Shown: positions 1 through 9,733 of the stretch, one piece after another
Position numbering within the stretch: the stretch's first letter is position 1
Layout: every line of letters begins with the position of its first letter
Assembly: GCA_023055355.1 (NCBI GenBank)
Contig: JALJCS010000029.1
Location: 186,001-250,000 of the forward strand
Length of the DNA stretch: 64,000 nucleotides
Origin: Agelaius tricolor
Lineage: Eukaryota; Chordata; Aves; Passeriformes; Icteridae
Direction of reading: 5' to 3'
Translations under genes and position numbers: made by a program
The notes under the pieces: generated by a model
Database searches by the model: none
What the model was told of the DNA's origin: nothing
Seen by the model: only the letters and a program-made list of their open reading frames with translations

Positions 1-619
1 AAATGGTCACCCATTATTTTAAAAAGCATCTGGACATTAAAAATAGGTAAATTTCTGCGGGACTTGGATGTCAGCTATTCCTGAAAAGCTTTCCAACCCT
101 GAATCAATCCACTTAAACGCAGCTGTATTTCAGATGCTCAGTGGAACTGTCCATGTAATGCATATAGTTGACAAATAATCTGCAGAAAAAGCTAGATCGA
201 TTTGAAGATCTTTTCCTGTAAATGGTATTCACGTTATTTGTACAAACACACAGATGGGATTTCTGCTGTCTTCTTCAGGCCACTTCCTCCAGAGAGCTCT
301 CCATCAAATCTCTCTAGTTCTACTCTTCTGGTGATCCAAAGTCAGCACTGGGATGGTCCAACTGCATGAATTACTGTCTGCTAGAGGTGCACCCTGAGGG
401 CTTCTGTGTGCAGCATCACGTGAGCCCTACTAAAGTCACCCTGTTGGTATAAACTGAGCTAGCTGGACCTTAAGGGACAAGATTGTGCACTGATATTGTA
501 AGAGAAATTAGGTACTAAGAAGGAGGCTGGAAGATTTAAATATTTCTGCCTCCAGCTTAAGCAACACTCAATCTTGGTCTTTATCTGAAAAACTAGGTGA
601 ATTAACCTATTTGGCGTTC

Positions 620-739
620 CTATGCCAAAAATGTCAGTAATACAACAAGAACCGTCAAAAGAGTAACAATTCCAATCATTACTTTGTAAAAGTAATTCAT
701 TGGAAGAAGTCGGGAAGAAGGATGAAACATGCCAATATC
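620..739 (-). CDS. Weak candidate terminal exon with membrane tail
   Basis: On the minus strand an AG at 740-741 precedes 39 open codons that end in TAG at 620-622. The last 19 or so residues are strongly hydrophobic (rich in V, L, I and T), like a membrane anchor. The other copy (59149-59268) encodes the same residues. A second frame is open over the same DNA for 138 codons, the stretch is T-rich and the supposed acceptor lacks a clear pyrimidine tract, so the hydrophobicity may be accidental. It could be the last exon of the gene whose exon lies at 2445-2575, which is on the same strand and upstream. No family recognised. Confidence 0.2.
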   Translation of the reverse strand, partial: DIGMFHPSSRLLPMNYFYKVMIGIVTLLTVLVVLLTFLA

Positions 740-904
740 CTACCCTGAGAATCATTCTGTTGATTTGCACAGGTTTCTTATTATATACCCATCTAATGCA
801 TTGGACATGCATGCTTGTGATGACACAAATACTTGCAAAGCTTACCAGATAAACCATGTTCTCTTCAGACAACACAACATTTCTTGATGGTTGTGTTTGC
901 TAAT

Positions 905-968
905 TACATTTAGACTCAATGTTCTTCAAGGTCTTTTCCAACCAAAGTGATTCCATCATTCTCTAAAT
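905..968 (+). mobile_element. CR1 LINE 3' end fragment
   Basis: The stretch around 921-955 has the CR1 tail pattern (GGTCTTTTCCAACC followed by a degenerate ATTCTATGATTCT-like end). Only the last 60 or so bases of the element are visible, and an LTR was later inserted just downstream. Confidence 0.5.
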
Positions 969-981
969 CACAGATCCTGCT

Positions 982-2331
982 TGTCTTGGTTGAGGGCAAA
1001 TTTGGCAGCAATCCTCAAGAAGGGGTGATTTATTAAAAATATTGATCTAGTACTGATATCCAACTGTGACGGACAAAGGCTCCCTAACAGTTCAAAATTA
1101 GAAAGTGTATGTTTATTGCAACGCTGGGCAGCGTGCGGGATAGCTCCCAAATACACACTGTGATTTAGAGGTGATAACAGAGTCTTTTTATCTATACAAG
1201 TATTGAATACCCAAAAGACAAATACATATTCATAATTTAGGTACATCCCATCATTCCTCACTTCGTATGGTAATTAGTTCAAAAGCTATTAAGCACGCGT
1301 AGTTTGTTCCTCAAAATGAATCGGTGGTCCCTTTCATGGGGAGGGGTTCCAAAATGAGGAAATAAATGAAGTCTTCCTGGTTCTAAACTTTCTACATTTT
1401 CAATGCAAATATGACAAATGAACCCATTGGTAGAACTCCCATTCCCCATCTTCAATTGGTTTCAGAACAGAGGTGGCCTACAATTGTCTTATGTTCCTAA
1501 AAGCTATTTATGAGTTTCTGTATTCTTCATGATAAACCCAGCTAAGCCAACATGATGTTGACAAGCAATCAATTATTAGTTAACTACTAACTCTTAACTT
1601 CATCAAGGCCTACCTATTTATTTTGATAAACTCTAATAAGGCTTATCTCTGACTAAAACCTCAGCTCCTCTAAAAACCCTAAATTTCTTTAAAGTTCATG
1701 TCTCAGGGGGCCCCCCCCCAGAAAGCCCACCTACACGGCCCCTCCCCTCAACTGGTCTGGGAAACATTTCCTCTGAGAGAAGTGGAAAAAATCTGTTTAT
1801 TTAACAGGGAAAGCACCCCCCAGCACAAAAAATGAACAATACCAGATGACAAAACTCAATCGCCACTCTGAAGAGACAACAAATTCAGAAAGTCTCTCCT
1901 GTGGATGCTTGCTCTGTTATCAATCCCTCCGGCACTGGGAAAGGCTGCTGCCCAGAGTAGGCCCCCATAGGCCACAAAGTGCAAGCTCTCAGTGCTCTCC
2001 AGGTCCCAGTGTGGAGCAGGTTTGAACAGTTCCAAGAAAAGGGAAAGAAAAAAAGACAGTCCAGGGAAAACTCTGCCTCAGCCAGCTAAACCAACTGAAA
2101 AGCAAAGAGCACTCTGTTCTGCTCCATCAGTGCCCAGACAACACAGTGCAGCACAGAATGTGGAGCAGTGTTGCTTTTAGAAGGTGAGTGCAGCCTGTGA
2201 TAACAAACTCCGTACTTCTTCTTCTCCCCACCTTTGCTCTCAGAAGCAGTCTTGAAGGCAGAGAATAGAATATCCAGCATTAACAGAACAGATGGCTGGG
2301 GATACAAGCATCATAAAGTCACCCTAGGACA
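982..2331 (-). mobile_element. LTR of family T, interrupted
   Basis: The + strand begins TGTCTTGGTTGAGGGCAAAT and ends CACCCTAGGACA, and is flanked by a perfect 5-bp target duplication, CTGCT (977-981 and 2332-2336). The AATAAA signal reads on the minus strand (complement near 1797-1803), so the LTR points left. It is 1350 bp long because another LTR sits inside it (1026-1705). Related copies are at 4163-5432, 13588-14260 and 44949-45548. It is present in both copies of the duplication, so it inserted first. Confidence 0.85.
1026..1705 (-). mobile_element. Second LTR nested in the family T LTR
   Basis: The flanking family T sequence is interrupted by about 680 bp that starts TG and ends CA, with G-runs on both sides (AGGGG before, GGGGG after) as a possible short target duplication. 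A TTTATTGC at 1110-1117 is an AATAAA signal on the minus strand. An alternative right-hand reading is an LTR end at 1074 followed by a primer-binding-like TGGATATCAG and a short leader. Family not named. Confidence 0.55.
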
Positions 2332-2444
2332 CTGCTCTACTGAGATATGTCACCAGACTATGCTAAGACAAAGTTTTGGAACTGCTAATTAAAATTCTAC
2401 TATCACAGTGAAGCTGAGGAGGAAAGACAGCTCACTCCAGTTAC

Positions 2445-2575
2445 CTTGTGGCATGCCAATACTTCCTTTCAATCACAATGGTTTTCGTCTTTAAGTCCGT
2501 GACATCACAGGCATAATTCAACATCTTTTGGGCAGGAAGGAAGATATTCTTCTTCTCATTATACTGATGGGTAAG
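2445..2575 (-). CDS. Candidate internal exon of an unidentified host gene
   Basis: On the minus strand a good acceptor (pyrimidine-rich, ending TTGCATTTCAG) lies just beyond 2575 and a consensus donor (AAG followed by GTAACT) lies just below 2445. The 131 bases between have one open frame only: 43 codons plus two bases, reading LTHQYNEKKNIFLPAQKMLN and then ACDVTDLKTKTIVIERKYWH before the junction. The other two frames have stops. The composition (charged, with single W, C and H) looks like real protein and is not low-complexity. The copy at 60973-61103 is identical. No domain family recognised. No second exon is convincing; 620-739 on the same strand is a weak downstream candidate. With only one exon visible, it may be a decayed or duplicated gene fragment. 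Confidence 0.5.
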
Positions 2576-3345
2576 CTGAAATGCAAAGCAGTTAATTCAA
2601 AGTGAAACAGCGATAAAGTCAATAGTAAAACTCACCACAGTTTTGTTTACCAAGCCAAGTCCTTACTATCCCAAAATACAAGAACAGCTGTAAAAGCCTT
2701 GTGGTTTCTTAATTTTTTCCTATACCTACATGGGAGGGTAAGGGATAAATGATCCCAAACAATGGTAATCCACAACAAAGCATTCTTGACATCATATTCA
2801 GCTTTTGCATAGTGAGCTCTTCACCTGATCAAGTTATTCCATTGCAATAGTTTGGGGAGTATCTTAGAGGGCTGGCTGTTGTTTGGTTTAAACCATCTTG
2901 ATCATTCAGGAACCCAGTAGCAATGAGAAAGTTCAAAATAAGATAGTGCTACGCAGTGATTTTCCTATATGACAGACGTATTTCTACAAGACAGAAGGCT
3001 GACCTAATGCTTCCCTACAACATGGCTGAAGTGGCATCCTGTTCCCCATAGGTTTTTCCGTTTAATTTTAGCAGCTTTCTTACTAGATTAATGAGCTGAA
3101 CTAACTCAAAAAGGAACCAGATAAGTGCCAGAGCTTTAAAACAAACAACAACAACAACAACAAAGATGCAAAATGGTGATTTGTGGGTGCATTTGAAAAC
3201 AAATTTTTTTGTATTTTTCATAGAGACATGGCATTCTCTAGAATGATATTGCTCCAACGCTTTGAGTTTGGTTTTCTTTTTCCCCCTCAATTGTAAATGT
3301 TATGCATTCTTTTTGGCCAGTTCAGGAAATAGATTTTCTGATACG
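2576..3345. other. Unannotated, intron-like stretch
   Basis: There is no supported gene. A short CAA run lies at about 3147-3162. The sequence is shared with 61104-61875. It ends at the target site of the provirus, ATACG at 3341-3345. Confidence 0.6.
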
Positions 3346-4162
3346 TGTGAAAGACAGTCTAAAGTTCCCCTCATTTGCCTCACGACCATTCCCAGGACAG
3401 ACACTGGGACCCTAAAGACACCGATGGGAATTCTGGCCTGCCAGTAATGGATGAACACCAAAAATCCTGAGGCCCCTGAGCAGAGTTCTGGCCTGCCAAG
3501 TGATTGTTCACAGCTGTGTCTTCAGTGACTGCTTCTAGCAGGGCCTGCCAAGGGGCGACCCAGCCTATATGCTTGCACCTGCTTCACGACAATAGACCAG
3601 GAATTTTCCCACCTCTTGGCCAGATGAACTTGCTGGGGCAACTTGGTAGCCCCCCCATGGAAAATCCTTCCTCTGCTCCACTACCACCGTGAGGCACCGA
3701 GGTTGAAGCCCCCCTACCAAGGACTGAGACTGAGACACCTGTAATTCTGATGCAGGGGTGCTGGCCTGACTGAAGCAGGATGCCTGCTGAGTGTTGCCTA
3801 CAGATGTGCCTACAGGACCTAGACTGGTTTCCCCCAGAAAGCAGTCCTGAAAAAGTGGGTCCCACTCACTGCTGATACTGACTTATCCTGCTGAGAACAT
3901 GGACTGTCTGGACCCGTCTTCAATACCTTTTTCCCCCTCAGCAATTTCAATAGACTTCTTCTTCTTGATTGGATCTGTTCCCCCTCAGCCATTTCAAGAT
4001 TCTGTTTCCCCCCTCAGCAATGGACTATAATAGAACCTTGAGTTCACCAGGACTTAACCTTGAGTTAACCAGGCAGGGCCATTATCTTCCCAACGTGACT
4101 AGGCAAACTCTGTCGGCTGGACTATGAGGACTTAGTCTCTCCACATTTGGTAGCTATACTCC

Positions 4163-5432
4163 TGTCTTGGTTCAGGGCAAATTTTGGGGAGAACCCCCAA
4201 AGGGGCTCCTCTAGGAAAGCAGATTCATTTGGCCCCTCCCCTATGAAATATTAATCCCAATATTACCGGGTGGGACGTGCCTGGGCTCGTCTGACCCTTG
4301 CTGCTGGGCCAAAGGCGGCAGCTGTGATGTTTCACCTCAGAGATACATTTGGCCGGCTGGATCGTGCAGCTAGGCACTCGCAACAAATCCAGGCATAGTA
4401 GAAACTCAGTTGACCTCTGGTGGAAAAGGTTCAGGGGACGGTGAAGAGAAAAAGGAGAGGATTCTGCTGTAGAGTTTTAATCCAGAGTTTATTCCAGGAT
4501 GACAGACCTCTGAATCTTGTAACAGCTCCCAACAGAATCCAGACCGCATGGTCCCGTCTCCTTTTAAGCCCGGGGACAGGGGGAGGGGAAGGCACAGGTG
4601 AGCCAGCAACCAGGTGGGAGGAGGGGAAGGCTCAAAGGATAAAGACACTTGGACAGGCCAATGAGCCCGGACCTGAGGGGCATCTTTTGAACTTCTGCCA
4701 ACCACACCATGACCCTGCTGGAATGTTAAGATTGATGGACAGCACTTAGCAGGAGGGCAAAGGGGGAGGGGAAAGGACAGGTTTCACCTATCCCAACACC
4801 TGAGGGATTTTCCTGTTTCCTGAAACAGGAAATGGCGTCACACTGCAACACTCCCCCCAACCGGTCCAGGAGAAAATAGCTCCTTGGAAAGAGGTGGAAA
4901 AAACCTGTTTATTAAACAATAAAACCTAAACAATATTGAACAATAAAACCCCTTGTTGCTCCAAAAGAGATGACAAACTGAGAAAGTCCCCTCCCTCGGT
5001 TGCAGTTCAGCTCACACAGGCTCTTATCAGTCCCTCCGGTGCTGGAAATGTTGCGGGCCGGGCCCGGCCTGGTGGGCCACAGGTGCTAGCTGCCGGTGCT
5101 CTTCTGGGTGTTCAGTCCAGAGCAGGTTTCAAGAGGTCCAAAGAAAAGGGAAAAAAGAAAAGAAACCACAGTCCAGGGAACTTCCTTGCCTCAGCAAGCT
5201 AAAACTAACTAAAAGCAAAGGAGAGCTCTGTCCCACTGTCTGTTCATCCACAGACAACACAGTCCAGGAGCAGGAATGTGGAGGAGTGAGTGCAGGGTCT
5301 GAAAACAAACTGCTGCTTCTTCTCTCCCCCCTTCACTCTCTGCAACAAGTCTTAAAGGTGCCAAACTTATGATGCAGCATAAACAGAACAAGATGATTGG
5401 GGTTAAAAGCATCATATAATCAGCTTAGGACA
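4163..5432 (-). mobile_element. Family T LTR nested in the 5' LTR
   Basis: Bounded by TGTCTTGGTTCAGGGCAAAT and CAGCTTAGGACA, with a 5-bp target duplication ACTCC at 4158-4162 and 5433-5437. The uninterrupted target is visible in the 3' LTR (around 15865-15885). It points left, against the provirus, and is itself interrupted at 4242-4850. It is absent from the 3' LTR and from the solo LTR of copy B. Confidence 0.85.
4242..4850 (-). mobile_element. Third-level nested LTR
   Basis: This 609-bp segment is flanked by CTCCCC on both sides (4236-4241 and 4851-4856), a 6-bp target duplication. On the minus strand it begins TGTTGCAGTGTGACGCCATT and ends near TTTCATA, where a final CA would have become TA. 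An AATAAA complement lies near 4490-4495. The 6-bp duplication suits a betaretrovirus-like (ERVK) integrase. That family assignment is inference. Confidence 0.7.
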
Positions 5433-5510
5433 ACTCCCTCTCTCTTTCTCCCCCTCTTTTCTATTCTTTTCCTCTCCCTAATTCCTTTCATGCATTTGCT
5501 GTGGTCATTC

Positions 5511-5516
5511 TATAAA
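5511..5516 (+). promoter_or_regulatory. TATA box of the 5' LTR
   Basis: TATAAA followed by GG lies about 110 bp before the LTR end and is kept at the same place in the 3' LTR (15949-15954) and the solo LTR (62741-62746). It marks the LTR as plus-strand. Confidence 0.55.
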
Positions 5517-5632
5517 GGTGCATTTCTTTGGATTGATACTGCAATCCCCTTTCCGTGTTGTCTGTTGCACTCCCAGATCAGTTAACCAACCATCACCACC
5601 CCCATTGGTATGAGCGGATCGTGACATTAAAT

Positions 5633-5650
5633 TGGCATCATGGACAGGAT
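5633..5650 (+). other. Probable primer-binding site of provirus P
   Basis: TGGCATCATGGACAGGAT begins six bases after the LTR end. The TGG start fits pairing with the CCA end of a tRNA. I cannot say which tRNA. The following 480 bases to about 6135 are leader with no supported frame. Confidence 0.5.
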
Positions 5651-6135
5651 TCTGATCGACAGAAGGGTCTGCAAGGCTGTTTGTAGTCTGGAACAGGGGA
5701 AGGACGATTTGCTTCAGCCACACCTAGCCCCTCATCGCGAAAGGGTTGAACGAAGATGGAAAGCAAGGAAAGCTCTTTGAATTTCCCACAAACTGCGCAT
5801 GCCCAGGTGAAATACGCCCCCATACTCTATTGAGGGTTCTGTCTTTAGAATTTCCCAAAAAATCTCTTAGCGCAAAAGGGGAAACTGTTTTTGTTTATGT
5901 GTGAATTTGGACTGTCTGGGAAGGAAGGGACAACTTGGAGGAACTAAGCAGGGCCTCCCAGGGAGATTTGGTCTCTTCACCCAGCCAGGGAAGCAAAGGG
6001 GAGCACAGCAAAGGCTGTGAGATTGTCTAACTTAAGTTTGCACCTCCCTGTCATGGTTTTGGTCCCTTCATAAAATGACTGAAAACTCTAGCACAAAAGT
6101 TAAATTTCTGAATTTTCTGCTCTGCTTGCTAAATA

Positions 6136-8045
6136 GAATGCCAAGCCTTCTCCAAGGGGGGAGGTTTGGGCAGAGAACAGCTGGTTTAATTTAGAAAATG
6201 TCATAGATAGAATTTGTTCTTTACAACATGAAACAGAAGTTAAACTGGGCAAAAATAAAACCATCCTCTGCTCAGTTTTGGCAGCTTGTCTCACAGCAGC
6301 CATAGAAACCCTTTTTAAGCAAAGAAACGAGGAAATAGCAAGAATAGATTCCCTTCAAAACCTAGTTGAAATTTTGCAGAAAGAATTAAAGGAAGATAGA
6401 AATGAGATCTATAGGTTGCGAGCTGCCCTTAGAGAGGAACTTGCTAAGAATTCACATCATACTGATTCCTCTACAGAGCCAGAGGAAAAGGAAACTCCTG
6501 ACGTTAAACAAATCTATCCCCGTCAGGAACTTGAGGCAGTAAAAAATTGGAGAGAATACTGCTGTCCTCGCTTGAGACCCTTGGTTCAAACAGAATAGAA
6601 CTATCTTAATGATGAGGATTGTTGGAATGTTGGGGGACATAAGACAGATGATGCACTTTGGACCTGGTTAACATAAGAGATTTGATAACAGAATGCCTTG
6701 GCATAAACAAACGGAACTTTGAAAATTCGACCTGGATTGCAAGAAGATTAAATCAAACGGGTTTACTGGAAAAAGAAAATCCCATTAAACTCTGCAAGCA
6801 AGAGATGTTGTTATATGCGTAAGTTTGTGGATGTGATTTTAACCTAATCATTGTAGTACACATTACTAGTCTCCCTGCAATGGTATGTAAGTGCTTGTAT
6901 CCCACAATCAAATTGGATTCTGATTACCGAGTGGGTCTCCCTGTCTCTCTGCATTGCCGAAAGAGGATCTTGACCCACCTATCACAACTAAACAAATACC
7001 GTTCAGTGCTACCGAATTAGCTAAGCTGTCAAAAGAATTCAGGCGCCTCCCACAAGAATCAGAGACAAATATGTCCTCCGAGTGTCCCTCGATGGTGGAG
7101 ATCAAATTAAATTAACCGCAGGCCAGTGGGTACTGGGGACATGGAGCCTTCTTCACAACAGGAGATAAGGAGGTAAGCGTGACGCATGGTCCCTGACACA
7201 GGGTGCGTCTTTCTGGGCCGGGAGAATGAATCCTTTGGAACGGGGTGACCCCCTGGCAATCGTTGACACCACCGACCAGCTCTTAGAAAGTGTCCACAAA
7301 GCCGCCTGCCTGCAAAAGATTCATGAAAAGAAATTAGTTCCTGGTTTTGAATGCCCAATGCAATTACCTGTGAAGCCAGAACTAATGACCGATTGAACTC
7401 GTGGGCTTCCAGAAACACTTAGACATACAGCAATGACTCTACAGAAAACCATAATGGCTTTGAATCCTGTAGAAAGACTAGATAAGATTCCTCAGGAATT
7501 CCCCTGACCAAAGTGGACCTAGAGATCCTGGCTTCACTCCCTACTCTTCCCCCTCACAGCCCTCAGCTTCTCAATCTGATTCACCTGCCAGTAGCCATAA
7601 AGTTTGGACATGAGCTGAAGTTGCAGTAGATCTGATTAATTATTGTAGACAATATGGACCTATAAAAACCCCGGCATAGAAATCAGAAAATAACAAAGGT
7701 GTTTGGTTTATTGGGGCTCCTCACAGTGAAAATATAGAGAAAGGAAAACAGATCTCTAACTGCCACCGTTGGTGGTTGTTGGGAATTCAAAAGTGGGTCC
7801 CCAAAGAGGTGATGGATGGTTTGCCCCTTGAGAAATTGCAGAAAATAATAAATAATTGGCACCAGCGAAAACCGAATCCATTGGCTCAACCCAGTGCACC
7901 CCTCCCTTCTCAGGGACAAAAACTAACCCTCCCCCAGCTTCTCCCACAGAACACAGGCAGTGAACCAAAACCAACAGGGTTTTCGGGAAACAAATCTCTC
8001 TGCCGCTTACAGGTGGGCAAAGGGGCGGAGCGTGGGTTTATTTAA
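6136..8045 (+). pseudogene. gag: gag, broken
   Basis: This encoded the structural polyprotein (matrix, capsid). The first surviving frame is open from about 6136 and clear from 6278 to 6598. It holds a charged helical coiled-coil stretch (LQNLVEILQKELKEDRNEI) followed by a proline-rich turn. Capsid-like pieces then appear in shifting frames: a helix around 6995-7070 (ATELAKLSKEFRRLPQESE), a stretch at 7190-7500 containing NPLERGDPLAI, and a last open part at 7776-8045 that begins at WVPKEVMDGLPLEKLQK. No zinc-knuckle CCHC box is visible. Several stops and at least three frame changes show that it cannot make a full protein. The assignment rests on resemblance to avian retroviral gag and on its place before the protease. 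Confidence 0.75.
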
Positions 8046-8047
8046 GA

Positions 8048-8950
8048 ATGCTCACTAAAAATAAATCAGGATATATATTAAGCCCAGCTATCACGGGCCT
8101 CCACAGGCTACTAGTAACCTTTTTGATTGACGTTGGGGCTCAAATCTCTGCACTGACAAAAAAGGATGCCCAGAGGTGTGGAATTGTTCCAACTAAGAGA
8201 CAATGCTGTGTTCTTAATGCTCTGGGAACTACAGAATCTATGAATGTTGCCTTAGCCAAACTGAGGCTCCCTGGAAATGAGCATCAACTAGTCATCAAAA
8301 TGGTAATTGGGAACATTCCAAATAATTGATTAGGAATGGGTGTCCTTGCTGGGAGGCAGTGGGAAGACTCTGAGGGATTTCTGTGGTCTTTTGGCACACT
8401 GCCACTTAACATTAGGCCGCTTCAAACCGCACCCTCCCTACCCTATAATCAAACAACTAATGTAAAACAATACCCTCTACCTTCTGGTGCCAGAGAAGGT
8501 ATCAAAGCGGTTCTACAGGACTTGAGAAACCAAGGGGTAATAATTCACACACATTCTCCTTTTAATTCACCGGTATGGCCAGTCTGAAAAGCCAGTGGAA
8601 AGTGGAGATTAACAGTAGATTTTCGCAGGCTTAAAGCCAACACAGACCCTCTTACAGCACTGGTCCCAAACTTAGCTGAATTAATAACATCAATTCAAGA
8701 AAAGGCTCACTCAATCATGGCAATGGCAACTATGGATGTCAAAGACGTCTTCCTTATGATACCTATACAGCCAGAAGATATAGGGACCATTTTGCCTTCA
8801 CATGGGAAAGGACGGCAATACACTTGCACTAGGCTTCCCCAAGGCTACAAACACTCCTCCACTTTGGCCCACCATGCTTTAGTTGAGGAATTAGAAAAAA
8901 TACCCAAATCTGATCCTGCTGATCCTGTAGCTGATAATCAATACATTTAA
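8048..8950 (+). pseudogene. pol: Protease and reverse transcriptase N-terminal half, broken
   Basis: One frame runs the whole length, with stops at 8327-8329, 8585-8587 and 8948-8950. The protease active-site box reads LIDVGAQIS (about 8125-8151), where the family has D-T/S-G, so the catalytic triad motif has lost its Thr or Ser. The RT part starts near 8470 (YPLPSGAREGIKAVLQDL), with the finger motif SPFNSPVWPV and the palm motif around 8600-8640 (KWRLTVDFRRL). The first catalytic Asp lies in ATMDVKDVF. The YxDD box is reached at 8940-8953 but reads Y-I-stop-D, so the active site is destroyed. A long G-run follows directly. Confidence 0.85.
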
Positions 8951-8958
8951 GACACTCT

Positions 8959-9011
8959 GGGGGGGGGGGGGGGGGGCGCAGGGGGGGGGGGGTTGTGGGG
9001 AGGGGGGGAAG
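8959..9011 (+). repeat. G-homopolymer tract in pol
   Basis: There are 18 G, then CGCA, 12 G, and further G-runs of 4 and 7 within about 53 bases. It sits immediately after the RT YxDD box and shifts the frame. It could form a G-quadruplex. Run lengths this long are also typical sites of sequencing or assembly error. Confidence 0.9.
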
Positions 9012-9074
9012 GATGAAATAGAGGTAGTAGGGAAACATCAGCAGAAAATAATCTCTCACTTAAAAAGTCTTGAT

Positions 9075-9608
9075 TTGCAGATACCCGCAGAGAAAATTCA
9101 GAAACCTTCTCAGGAAGTGACGATTTTGAGAATTTGGTGGAAAGGAGGCATGACATGTATTCCACCCGATACCCTAACCTCTTTAGATCAGATTCAAAGG
9201 CCTGAATTGAGGAAAGATCTCCAGCAAGCTCTAGGACTATTAGTGTTCTGGAGAAAACACATCCCAGATTTCTCAATAATTGCTAGGCCGCTTTTTGACT
9301 TGCTGAGGAAAAGAATGAAATGGGATTGGACTCCTTCTCAGGAAGAAGCATTGCAATTACTGATTTTTGAGGCAACAGCTCACCAAGCACTAGGCCCTAT
9401 CCATCCCACAGATCCCTTTCAGGTGGAATGGGGATTTGCCTCCTCAGGGCTATCAGTACACATTTGGCAGTGGGGTCCCGAGGGTCCAACGGGGCCTCTT
9501 GGTTTTTATTCCTGTGGTTTCAAAGATGCTGAGAAAAGATACACTACCTGGGAAAAGGGGTTGTTTGTAGTTAGCTTAGCTCTCCTAGAAGAGGAAAAAA
9601 TTGCATGA
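9075..9608 (+). pseudogene. pol: Reverse transcriptase thumb and connection, broken
   Basis: This frame of 177 codons continues pol after the G-tract in a different frame from 8048-8950. It has the RT thumb and connection pattern: LLVFWRKHIPDFSIIARPLF, then the motif with WTPSQEEALQLL, and the tail with SCGFKDAEKRYTTWEKGLF, which typically precedes RNase H. It ends at a TGA in the linker to RNase H. The following 120 bases to 9733, with a C-rich run at 9670-9687, are out of frame with both neighbours. Confidence 0.85.
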
Positions 9609-9733
9609 CAAGAGCTTATTGTATTAAGAAGCCCTTTCAAAGTTATCAAAATCGTCACTAATGGGAGCCCCACCCCTCCCCCCCACCTGACGGGGTAGCC
9701 CAAAGGGCCTCAGTTAGGAAATGCTATGCTCAG

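Larger units (their letters stand above)
3346..5626 (+). mobile_element. 5' LTR of provirus P, interrupted by nested LTRs
   Basis: It starts TGTGAAAGAC and ends GATCGTGACA, and matches the 3' LTR at 15084-16069. Without the inserted 1270-bp element and its duplicated ACTCC it would be about 1006 bp. Between 3432 and about 4050 it is almost identical to the 3' LTR (one difference seen), while both ends differ clearly. It also has an extra AACCTTGAGTTAACC-containing segment at about 4055-4085 that the 3' LTR and the solo LTR lack. Confidence 0.9.

Noticed and set aside
459..875. 138-codon minus-strand frame, repeated at 58988-59404
   Set aside because: It is conserved only because the duplication is young. 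It overlaps another open frame, has no recognisable domain and shows no codon-position bias by eye.
3504..3865. Frames of 62 and 93 codons repeated three times (3504, 15242 and 62034 regions)
   Set aside because: They lie inside the LTR of family P and recur only because the LTR does.
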